A stretch of DNA of 18,969 nt, taken from assembly GCA_035545535.1 (NCBI GenBank), contig DASZYF010000077.1, forward strand, positions 1 through 18,969, given 5' to 3'. Under the pieces are notes generated by a model. That model saw nothing but the letters and a program-made list of their open reading frames with translations. It was not told where the DNA came from and did no database searches. How positions within the stretch are numbered: the stretch's first letter is position 1; the number at the start of each line of letters is the position of its first letter. The position numbers were made by a program, and so were the translations under genes. This stretch comes from DASZYF01 sp035545535. Its GTDB lineage: Bacteria > Actinomycetota > Actinomycetes > Mycobacteriales > CAJCIY01. Shown one piece after another: positions 8,437-14,645 of this stretch.

Positions 8437-9596
8437 CGGTTGCGGGTCGACGTCTCGAGGCCGAGCGAGCGTCCGACGATCTCCTTCATGACCTCGTTGG
8501 AGCCGGCGTAGACCCGCTGCACGCGCGCGTCCCGCCACAGCCGGTTGATCTCGTACTCACGCATGTAGCCGTAGCCGCCGAACAGCTGGACGCAGCGGTC
8601 GGTGACGTTCCACTGCACGTCGCTCGTCCACTGCTTGAGCCCGGCGGCGTCCTCCGCGGTGAGCTCACCCGCGCAGTGCGCCGCGACCGCGGCGTCGACG
8701 AAGGCCGTGGCTGCCTGCACCTGCGTCGCGCAGTCGGCCAGCTCGAACCGGGTGTTCTGCAACGCGCCCAGGGGCTGGCCGAACACCTCGCGCTCGCGCA
8801 CGTAGTCGATCGTGACCTCGACAGCCCGCCGCATCGATGCGACGGCGAGCGTCGCGACGCCGAGGCGCTCCTGCGGGAGGTTCGCCATCAGGTGGTAGAA
8901 GCCGCGGTTCTCCTCTCCGACCAGGTTGCGCGCCGGCACGCGGACGTCGTCGAAGAACAGCTCGCCGGTGTCCTGGGCGAGCTGGCCGACCTTCTCGAGC
9001 TTGCGTCCGCGGCTGAACCCGGGCATGCCGTCCTCGACGACGAGCAGGCTGACGCCGCGGTGCCCGGCGGACGGTTCGGTCTTCGCGACCACGAGGACGT
9101 GGGTGGCGAGCACACCGTTCGTGATGAACGTCTTCGACCCGTTCACCACGTAGTCGTCGCCGTCCCGGACGGCGGTGGTGCGGATGGCCTTCACGTCGGA
9201 TCCCGCGCCCGGCTCGGTCATGCCGATGGCCCAGACCGACTCCCCCGCCACGGCCGCCGGAAGCCACCGGCGCTGCTGCTCCTCGTTCGCGAGCTCGGTG
9301 AGGTAGGGCGCCATGATGTCGTTGAGGAGCGACAGCCCGAGGCCGACCGAACCCGACGCGACGAACTCCTCCGCGACCACGTAGTTGTAGCGGAAGTCGA
9401 CGATCCCCTGGCCGCCGTGCTCCTCCGGGGCCTGCCACAGCAGGACCCCCGCGTCGCCCGCCTTGCGCCACGCGTCCCGCGTGGCCATGCCGGTCTGCTC
9501 CCACTCCTCGGCGTGCGGGGCGATCTCCTTCTCGAAGAACCCGCGGCAGTGCTGCCGGAACTCTTCGTGCTCGGCGGTGAACAGGGTCCTGCGCAC
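8433..9596 (-). CDS. Acyl-CoA dehydrogenase, long-chain/isovaleryl-like
   Basis: 387 residues. MTEPGAGSD (126-134) and VNGSKTFITNG mark the substrate and FAD domain, and QLFGGYGYMREYEINRLWRD the C-terminal domain. At the position of the medium-chain catalytic glutamate the sequence is YAGSNEVMKE (A364). This is the pattern of long-chain and isovaleryl-CoA dehydrogenases, which use a glutamate on helix G instead; here NLPQERLGVA supplies E243. It should therefore be an active dehydrogenase, possibly for branched or bulky acyl-CoA. The start is a GTG with GAGGAG at 9607-9612. The stop overlaps the next dehydrogenase start by four bases, which suggests translational coupling. It is preceded by the 85-residue unknown protein after a 44-base gap. 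Confidence 0.93.
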   Translation of the reverse strand: MRRTLFTAEHEEFRQHCRGFFEKEIAPHAEEWEQTGMATRDAWRKAGDAGVLLWQAPEEHGGQGIVDFRYNYVVAEEFVASGSVGLGLSLLNDIMAPYLTELANEEQQRRWLPAAVAGESVWAIGMTEPGAGSDVKAIRTTAVRDGDDYVVNGSKTFITNGVLATHVLVVAKTEPSAGHRGVSLLVVEDGMPGFSRGRKLEKVGQLAQDTGELFFDDVRVPARNLVGEENRGFYHLMANLPQERLGVATLAVASMRRAVEVTIDYVREREVFGQPLGALQNTRFELADCATQVQAATAFVDAAVAAHCAGELTAEDAAGLKQWTSDVQWNVTDRCVQLFGGYGYMREYEINRLWRDARVQRVYAGSNEVMKEIVGRSLGLETSTRNR

Positions 9597-9640
9597 GTCG
9601 ACCTCTCTCCTCTTCGTTGACGCCCGGATCAGGGCCCGCG

Positions 9641-9898
9641 TCAGCGCTGCACGCCCACGGATTGCCAGACCAGCAGCAGCGCCTCGTCGTCCGGCACGTC
9701 CAGGTCCCAGCCGTAGGGCTTCGCGAACACGAAGACCTGCGCTTCCGAGTGTGCCGCGTCGCTCTCGTCGAGCATGGTGATGACCACGCTCTTCTGGCCG
9801 GTGGTCACGGTGAACACCTCGCGGTAGCCGGCGAGGTGGACGTCGAACACGGCGACGTGCGGTCCGTAGCGGTGGACGTCGACCGTGTGCTGCGCCAT
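9641..9898 (-). CDS. 85-residue protein of unknown function, partner of the PaaA-like protein
   Basis: I do not recognise the family. The 85 residues have no signal peptide, membrane segment or cysteine. They contain alternating hydrophobic stretches (HVAVFDVHL, SVVITML, AQVFVFA, ALLLVWQ), which suggest a small beta-rich or alpha/beta domain, and an acidic turn DLDVPDDE. It begins 11 bases after the stop of the PaaA-like gene without a clear ribosome binding site, so it is probably translated by coupling. In true Paa operons a small PaaB subunit follows PaaA, but I see no convincing similarity to PaaB. A subunit, effector or assembly protein for the di-iron enzyme is the natural guess from position alone. 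The frame is chosen because it fits the operon and the start lies immediately after the upstream stop. Confidence 0.7.
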   Translation of the reverse strand: MAQHTVDVHRYGPHVAVFDVHLAGYREVFTVTTGQKSVVITMLDESDAAHSEAQVFVFAKPYGWDLDVPDDEALLLVWQSVGVQR

Positions 9899-9909
9899 GC
9901 GCGGGTGCG

Positions 9910-10635
9910 CTACAGGAAGCGACGGTTCGCGGCGTCGTCCGGCACGGTGATGCCGAGCGCCTCGAGCAGCGGCCGGGTGTCCGCGATGTACTGCTGCCGG
10001 AGCTCCTCGTTGTTGTGCTTGCGCAGGCCCCACTTCACGTAGGCGTCGGAGAAGTCGGAGTCGGAGCGGCCGAACATGTCCAGCGCGGCCGGCCACCAGA
10101 CCTTGATCTTCTCGTTGGCCTCGGCCAGACCCTCCGGGGTCGAGCACACCCGGCGCAGGTTGGCCATGCCGAAGGTCGCGTGGAACACCTCGTCCTTGTG
10201 CAGGCGCTCGGCGACGTTCAGGAGCGGCTCGTAGGGAACGTCCTCCCACGTCTCGCCGATGTAGCAGCCCACCCGGTCACCGAGGGCGTTGAAGTACGCC
10301 ATGTCGCAGAACGTGTCGATGGGCAGGTGGAACAGGTACTGCTTGATCGGCTGGTCGACCTTGTCGACGCCGAGGCCGGCGAGGATGCGCGCCGTGATGA
10401 CCCCGTGCTCGACCTCCTGCTGCATCAGCTTCGCGAAGGTGGTCTTGAGCTTCTCCTCGGGCGCCAGCGTCATGCAGCGCTCCCACAGGTGGGCGAGCAG
10501 CTGGGTGTAGGCGGGGTTGGTCGAGTTCTCGAGGTGGTGGACCAGCATCCGGACGAGCAGGTCGGAGAACTCGGCGGGGATGTCGGGATCGCCCTCGGCG
10601 TAGACCCGACGTTCGGAGACCGCTGCGACTGCCAT
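9910..10635 (-). CDS. PaaA-like ferritin-fold di-iron oxygenase
   Basis: 241 residues. The C-terminal half closely matches my recollection of PaaA, the catalytic subunit of phenylacetyl-CoA epoxidase: WWPAALDMFG, then WGLRKHNNEELRQQY and LGITVPD. Iron-ligand motifs are E74-x-x-H77 (QQEVEHG) and E149-x-x-H152 (DEVFHA), with D120 at the expected third-helix spacing. The first-helix ligand is less certain (E36 or E52; spacing differs from PaaA). It is shorter than PaaA (about 300 residues). By family it would use O2 on a CoA thioester, and the three acyl-CoA dehydrogenases downstream fit that. None of PaaB, PaaC or the reductase PaaE is nearby, so the electron donor and partner are unknown. The ATG at 10635 lacks a ribosome binding site and sits exactly at the predicted transcription start. 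Confidence 0.87.
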   Translation of the reverse strand: MAVAAVSERRVYAEGDPDIPAEFSDLLVRMLVHHLENSTNPAYTQLLAHLWERCMTLAPEEKLKTTFAKLMQQEVEHGVITARILAGLGVDKVDQPIKQYLFHLPIDTFCDMAYFNALGDRVGCYIGETWEDVPYEPLLNVAERLHKDEVFHATFGMANLRRVCSTPEGLAEANEKIKVWWPAALDMFGRSDSDFSDAYVKWGLRKHNNEELRQQYIADTRPLLEALGITVPDDAANRRFL

Positions 10636-10641
10636 GCGTCA

Positions 10642-10671
10642 ACGGTAGGGCTGATCGGATATTATTGTCAA
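10642..10671 (-). promoter_or_regulatory. Candidate promoter of the PaaA-like operon, leaderless
   Basis: Reading leftwards, TTGACA (10666-10671), an 18-base AT-rich spacer and TACCGT (10642-10647). Only six bases separate the -10 box from the ATG, so transcription should begin at or next to the start codon. No Shine-Dalgarno sequence is present. Leaderless mRNAs are common in actinomycetes. Confidence 0.6.
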
Positions 10672-10707
10672 CCTGTGGGTCGATGGAATTAGTGACCTCG
10701 GCCACGC

Positions 10708-11676
10708 CTACGGGAGCACGGACTCCGCCCAGGCGTGGATGCGGGCGAACAGCGCGGTGCGGGTGCCCGCCATCGCGTGCATGTGGGCCATGCCCGGCAC
10801 CTCGACCAGCGTGATGTCCCGGGTTCCCGAGTAGGCCGCCGCCTCGGCGCGCAGGTCCGGGATGACATCGCGCGAGCCGGAGGCGACCAGCACGGGCGCG
10901 GAGATCGCCGCGGCCTCGGCGCTGACGACTCCGGGCGTCATCATCGTGAAGACGACGGGCGGCGTGGTGGCGCTGCCCCACGGGGGAGGGGTCCCGCTGC
11001 GGGGGTAGCCGCTGCCCATGTCGGCGTCGACGAGCTCGCGCGGGACGTCCTCGGCGTAGAACGCCCAGCGGAACATCCCCACCCCACCGGCGGCCTCGAT
11101 GTCCTGCTCGAGACCCGATGACGCGTCGTCACGCTCGCGGTGCTCGACCTCGAGCACGCCCTGCGGTGTGGGGATCGAGGTCTGGATCGCGCTGAAGCCC
11201 AGCACGCCGAGTGCGTCGAAGGTCGCATGGTTGGCCTGGGTGACGATGCTGATGCAGCCGCCCATCGAATGCCCGAGCCCGACCGTGCCCCGCACCGCCA
11301 CCGGGCCCAGGCCGTCGACGAGCGTGCCGGCCGCGAGGCGTTCGCGCAGGGCACGGACCGCCGCGTCGTCGCCGGCGGCGAGGCGCGCGTAGGTGAGCAG
11401 CGTGGGATCGGGCTGGCTGCTGCCGCCCACCCCGAGGTGGTCGCAGGCGATGAACACCCAGCCACGACCGGCGTGGAAGACCGCCTCGCTGTAGGTGTCG
11501 TCGCCCTCCCAGACGACGTCGAAGTACCCGCGTCCGAGCCCCCCTCCGGGGAACCCGAAGGCCACCACGCGCGGTGCACCGTCGTCGGCCCCGGACGGCG
11601 CGACGACGGTGGCCGCCACCTGCAGGTCGTCACCGACGTCGACGCGCACGTCGGAGCGGATCAGGTCGGTGGTCAC
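10708..11676 (-). CDS. Alpha/beta hydrolase
   Basis: 322 residues with the alpha/beta hydrolase pattern. The likely oxyanion loop is GFPGGG (41-46), and the nucleophile elbow is G135-H-S137-M-G-G. The acid is D270 in SGSRDVIPD and the base H298 (or H300) in PGMAHMH. There is no signal peptide, so it acts in the cytoplasm on an ester, thioester, lactone or C-C bond; the family does not tell which. It starts at GTG (11676) with AGGAGG at 11685-11690. A near-perfect direct repeat lies in its leader. It stands after the terminator of the upstream lipoprotein gene and is probably transcribed on its own or by read-through. The next gene downstream has its own promoter. Confidence 0.9.
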   Translation of the reverse strand: MTTDLIRSDVRVDVGDDLQVAATVVAPSGADDGAPRVVAFGFPGGGLGRGYFDVVWEGDDTYSEAVFHAGRGWVFIACDHLGVGGSSQPDPTLLTYARLAAGDDAAVRALRERLAAGTLVDGLGPVAVRGTVGLGHSMGGCISIVTQANHATFDALGVLGFSAIQTSIPTPQGVLEVEHRERDDASSGLEQDIEAAGGVGMFRWAFYAEDVPRELVDADMGSGYPRSGTPPPWGSATTPPVVFTMMTPGVVSAEAAAISAPVLVASGSRDVIPDLRAEAAAYSGTRDITLVEVPGMAHMHAMAGTRTALFARIHAWAESVLP

Positions 11677-11688
11677 GGTGCCGGCCTC

Positions 11689-11737
11689 CTCATGTCAGCG
11701 GTGATCATGTCGGCGTTTGCTCACGTCAGCGGTGATC
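11689..11737. repeat. 18-bp direct repeat in the hydrolase leader
   Basis: CTCAYGTCAGCGGTGATC occurs at 11689-11706 and 11720-11737 with one mismatch. The copies are 31 bp apart, about three helical turns. The first copy overlaps the edge of the AGGAGG of the hydrolase gene. This could be a tandem operator or the trace of a small duplication. Confidence 0.6.
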
Positions 11738-11777
11738 CGTCTCCTCAGCGGGTGCTCGTCGTCCCGGCGCCGACATG

Positions 11778-11815
11778 CCTCGTGGCGGGGGAGCCGAAGC
11801 TCCCCCGCCACGAGG
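11778..11815 (-). terminator. Perfect 17-bp hairpin terminator after the lipoprotein gene
   Basis: Arms 11778-11794 and 11799-11815 are perfectly complementary over 17 bp with a CGAA tetraloop, and very GC-rich. It begins 19 bases after the stop of the leftward lipoprotein gene. There is no T-tract, as is usual for actinobacterial intrinsic terminators. Confidence 0.85.
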
Positions 11816-11834
11816 TCATGCCGTGCGGCAACCG

Positions 11835-13205
11835 TCAGCTGTTCGGCAGCAGGCTGATCGGCTTGCCGTTGAGCGCGTCCCGGACGCTGACCCACTTCCC
11901 GCCGGTGTACTGGTCGATGCCCATGTCGTGGCCGCACGCGGCGACGAACGGTGGCACACCGCACTTGATCGGGCCGGCCTGCAGCATGGCGGGTCCGGTG
12001 AACGCCCGCAGCGCGGTGTTGAGCGTCGCGTACGTCGCCTTGTCCACGCCCACCTGGTTGAGGATCTTCACCGCGGACATGACCGTCGCGAACGTCGGGC
12101 CGGCGAAGCCGCCCGCGAGCTCGACGGGCGCACTGCCGACGGGCTTGGCGTACTTCGCACCCTTGATGACGTAGGTCGCCATGCCCGAAGCGACGTCCGG
12201 CAGGTTGTAGTTGTAGCCGTAGTTCCCGAAGTACCAGCCGTCCGGGATGGCGCTGGCCTCCCCCTCGGCCGAGAGGGCTGCCTGCACGGTGGAGTCGGCG
12301 CACTGGTCGGTCGTGATGACCTTGGGCGAGATGCTCAGCTGCTTCATCGCGTCGTACAGGCTGATGCACAGGTTCGAGGGCGTCGCGGTGATGACGGCAT
12401 CGGCCTTCGCCGCGCCGGTCGCCTGCAGCGCCGTCGACATCTCCGGCGTCGTGGCGGTGGCGGAGATGAACGTCTGCTTGAGCGTCACGTGAGCCGCGTC
12501 GAAGATCGGCTTCAGCAGCTGCTGGACGGCCGCCCGACCGCCCGGCGTGTCCGGGATGATCGCGGCGACGGTCTTCGCCTTCAGGTCGACCGCGGCGAAC
12601 TGCGCCATGCCGATGAGCACGCCCGGCGAGCCGGAGGTGTAGGACACCGCGTCCGGCGTGACGAAGTCCTCCGTCGCGAGCGCGTTGCCCACGAGGATCG
12701 CCTTCTTGCCGCCGATCGCTGCGTACAGCTCCTTGTTGCCGACGTTCATCGCGCCGACGATGACCAGCTGGATCGAGGAGTCGTTCGCGAGCTTGGAGCC
12801 GCAGGTGGTGGCGTCCTCGGGTGACGTGACCGAGCACTCCACGAGGTCGATCGGCCGGCCACCGACACCGCCCAGCTCGGCGTTGATGTAGTCACGGGCG
12901 GCGTTGGCCCCGACGGTCGCCTGCGGCAGGAAGTTGTCCTGGCTGACGTAGCCGATCTTGTACGGCTCGCCGGACGCTGCGCCGGCGGTGCCGCCGGTGT
13001 AGGCCAGCGCCCACGCGTTGTTGTCGTCGACCGCGCCGCCGGCCGCCGCGCTCGTCGCGGCACCCGTGGTGGGAGCGGCGGCGCTCGTTGCGGCCGAGCT
13101 GGTCGTCGAGCCACCCGGGGTGCTCTTCGACGTGGACGACGAGCATGCGGTCACGACCAGCAGCGCTGCCACTGCTGATGCGCTCGCCAGGACTCGAGCT
13201 CTCAC
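11835..13205 (-). CDS. ABC transporter substrate-binding lipoprotein, branched-chain amino acid type
   Basis: 456 residues. A positively charged start (MRAR), a hydrophobic stretch and the lipobox V18-T-A-C21 predict export and lipid attachment at C21. A Ser/Thr/Ala linker to about residue 57 follows, then a LivK/Peripla_BP_6-type domain: YKIGYVSQDNF, then ELGGVGGRPIDLVECSV, a pattern typical of this family, and a C-terminal GGKWV. C124 and C135 could form a disulphide. It should capture a small organic ligand outside the cell for an ABC importer that is not encoded in the window. It starts at GTG with AGGAGG at 13214-13219. A candidate promoter and a hairpin sit in its leader, and a strong terminator follows. 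It is transcribed divergently from the amidohydrolase, so both may answer to one regulator. Confidence 0.93.
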   Translation of the reverse strand: MRARVLASASAVAALLVVTACSSSTSKSTPGGSTTSSAATSAAAPTTGAATSAAAGGAVDDNNAWALAYTGGTAGAASGEPYKIGYVSQDNFLPQATVGANAARDYINAELGGVGGRPIDLVECSVTSPEDATTCGSKLANDSSIQLVIVGAMNVGNKELYAAIGGKKAILVGNALATEDFVTPDAVSYTSGSPGVLIGMAQFAAVDLKAKTVAAIIPDTPGGRAAVQQLLKPIFDAAHVTLKQTFISATATTPEMSTALQATGAAKADAVITATPSNLCISLYDAMKQLSISPKVITTDQCADSTVQAALSAEGEASAIPDGWYFGNYGYNYNLPDVASGMATYVIKGAKYAKPVGSAPVELAGGFAGPTFATVMSAVKILNQVGVDKATYATLNTALRAFTGPAMLQAGPIKCGVPPFVAACGHDMGIDQYTGGKWVSVRDALNGKPISLLPNS

Positions 13206-13224
13206 GGGTATCGCCTCCTGCCTT

Positions 13225-13245
13225 CGCCGTCCGCCATGGACGGCG
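13225..13245. promoter_or_regulatory. Hairpin/palindrome in the leader of the lipoprotein gene
   Basis: CGCCGTCC and GGACGGCG are perfect 8-bp arms around a GCCAT loop. The element lies between the candidate promoter (13256-13285) and the AGGAGG of the lipoprotein gene, so it is at the 5' end of the mRNA. It could be an operator or an RNA structure affecting translation or stability. Confidence 0.5.
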
Positions 13246-13255
13246 TGCGGCGCGA

Positions 13256-13285
13256 ACGCTACAGCCGTGGAACGGTTTCAGTCCA
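13256..13285 (-). promoter_or_regulatory. Candidate promoter of the lipoprotein gene
   Basis: Reading leftwards, TGGACT (13280-13285), 18 bases, then TAGCGT (13256-13261). The -10 and spacer match the pattern of the other two TANCGT promoters in the window, but the -35 matches only four of six consensus bases. Confidence 0.4.
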
Positions 13286-13293
13286 CCAGTCAG

Positions 13294-13326
13294 TCGAATT
13301 AATTTGAAGGTGATCAGAAAGGATCA
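13294..13326. promoter_or_regulatory. Two palindromes in the divergent intergenic region
   Basis: A 14-bp near-perfect palindrome TCGAATTAATTTGA (13294-13307, one mismatched pair) is followed by the inverted repeat TGATC-6-GATCA (13311-13326). Both lie between the two divergent promoters in an unusually AT-rich stretch, which suggests regulator binding sites. Confidence 0.45.
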
Positions 13327-13358
13327 TCGACGGAAACGTATTTTCATCGACCGACGGG

Positions 13359-13388
13359 TTGACACTAATGCGAGGGGCGACCTATCGT
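13359..13388 (+). promoter_or_regulatory. Candidate promoter of the amidohydrolase gene
   Basis: TTGACA (13359-13364), an 18-base spacer and TATCGT (13383-13388). A start near 13395 gives a leader of about 26 bases containing GGAGGG, placed correctly for the GTG at 13421. Confidence 0.6.
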
Positions 13389-13420
13389 CGACGCAGGCGC
13401 ACAGCACTGGAGGGATCACC

Positions 13421-14593
13421 GTGGACCTGCTCCAAGAGCTCGACATCAAGGTCATCGACTGCGACACCCACGTCGTCGAGCACTACGACCTCTGGACATC
13501 GCGGGTCCCGTCGAAGTACGGCGACAAGGTGCCCCACGTCGAGAAGGACGCCAACGGCGTCGAGTGGTGGATGTCCGGCGGCAAGGTGCTCAGCCCGGCT
13601 GCCGGGCTCGCGATCGCCGGTTGGAACGAGCCGCCGCCGAAGTTCCCGGCGACGCTCGACCTGGTCGACCCCCGCATCTGGCAGCCCGAGGGCCGGCTCG
13701 AGATCATGGACGCCTACGGCATCCACGCCGAGGTCCTCTACCCCAACGTCGCCGGGTTCGGCGCCGGGCGCTACACCGACTTCGGTGACATGGAGCTCGC
13801 CCTGCTCCTGCTGCAGGCCTACAACGACTGGCTGGGCGACTTCCGGCGGGTGTCGGACCGCTACGTCCCGGTGATGGCCGTCCCGTTCTGGGACATCGAC
13901 CTCTCCATCAAGGAGATGGAGCGGTGCGTCGCGATGGGCCACAAGGGCATGGTCTTCTCGCAGGCGCCGGAGGACTTCGGTGCGCCCGTGCTCACCGACC
14001 CGCACTGGGACAAGCTGTGGGCCGCCGCGCAGGAGATGAAGCTCTCCGTCAACTTCCACATCGGCAGCGGCGACGCGACGATGATGCAGATGCTGCACCC
14101 GTCCGCGGGCGTCCACACCAACTACGCGTCGTTCCCGATGACGTTCTTCCTCGGCAACGCGAAGACGATCGCCATGCTCATCGGCGGTGGCATCTGCCAC
14201 CGCTTCCCCGACCTCAAGTTCGTCTCCGTCGAGAGCGGGATCGGCTGGATCCCCTTCTGCCTCCAGGCGCTCGACTGGATGTGGACCGAGTGCGGCGTCG
14301 CCAAGGAGCACCCCGAGTACGACCTCATGCCGAGCGACTACTTCCGCCGGCAGATCTACGGCTGCTTCTGGTTCGAGCACGGTCCCACGCTCGAGGCTGC
14401 GATCGACTACCTCGGCGACGACAACATCCTCTACGAGACCGACTTCCCGCACCCCACGAGCATGTCGCCCGGGCCCGCCAGCTCGGCGCTCGTGCCGCGC
14501 GAGTTCATCAACCGGAACCTGTCCGGGCTGCCGCACACCACCCTGCGCAAGATCCTGCAGGACAACGCGATGAAGCTCTACGACCTGAGCTGA
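13421..14593 (+). CDS. Amidohydrolase-2 family metal-dependent hydrolase/decarboxylase
   Basis: 390 residues from the GTG at 13421, chosen because GGAGGG (13409-13414) lies six bases upstream and a promoter lies just before. The open frame extends further 5' but would run through the promoter and the divergent lipoprotein start. The protein opens with VIDCDTHVVE, the strand-1 metal motif (D15, H17). H213 in NFHIGSGD and D341 in YETDFPHP complete the likely metal site, with E271 in VESGIGW nearby. This is the PF04909 pattern, which includes ACMSD, gamma-resorcylate decarboxylase and C-C or C-N hydrolases. It would act in the cytoplasm, perhaps on a carboxylated aromatic or ring-cleavage product. 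It ends before a hairpin terminator. Confidence 0.93.
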   Translation: MDLLQELDIKVIDCDTHVVEHYDLWTSRVPSKYGDKVPHVEKDANGVEWWMSGGKVLSPAAGLAIAGWNEPPPKFPATLDLVDPRIWQPEGRLEIMDAYGIHAEVLYPNVAGFGAGRYTDFGDMELALLLLQAYNDWLGDFRRVSDRYVPVMAVPFWDIDLSIKEMERCVAMGHKGMVFSQAPEDFGAPVLTDPHWDKLWAAAQEMKLSVNFHIGSGDATMMQMLHPSAGVHTNYASFPMTFFLGNAKTIAMLIGGGICHRFPDLKFVSVESGIGWIPFCLQALDWMWTECGVAKEHPEYDLMPSDYFRRQIYGCFWFEHGPTLEAAIDYLGDDNILYETDFPHPTSMSPGPASSALVPREFINRNLSGLPHTTLRKILQDNAMKLYDLS

Positions 14594-14609
14594 TCTGAGC
14601 GGCTTGGCG

Positions 14610-14640
14610 GAGAGGGCGGGCGCGGGGCGCCCGCCCTCTC
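14610..14640. terminator. Bidirectional hairpin terminator between convergent units
   Basis: A perfect 14-bp stem (14610-14623 with 14627-14640) and a GGG loop lie 16 bases after the amidohydrolase stop and 5 bases past the stop of the leftward P450 gene. It is placed to stop both transcripts. Confidence 0.8.
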
Positions 14641-14645
14641 GCACG

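Noticed and set aside
6028..8511. An 827-codon open frame on the plus strand opposite two acyl-CoA dehydrogenase genes
   Set aside because: High GC content keeps antisense frames open. The translation is Arg/Gly/Val/His-rich and low in complexity with no motif, while the opposite strand encodes clear family members.
8437..8538. Upstream extension of the second acyl-CoA dehydrogenase
   Set aside because: The extra 34 residues are Arg-rich, lie wholly inside the preceding gene and lack homology; the ATGA overlap start fits the family.
13088..13420. N-terminal extension of the amidohydrolase frame
   Set aside because: It would overlap the divergent lipoprotein gene, its promoter and the amidohydrolase promoter. 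A GTG with a good ribosome binding site at 13421 starts just before the conserved VIDCDTH motif.
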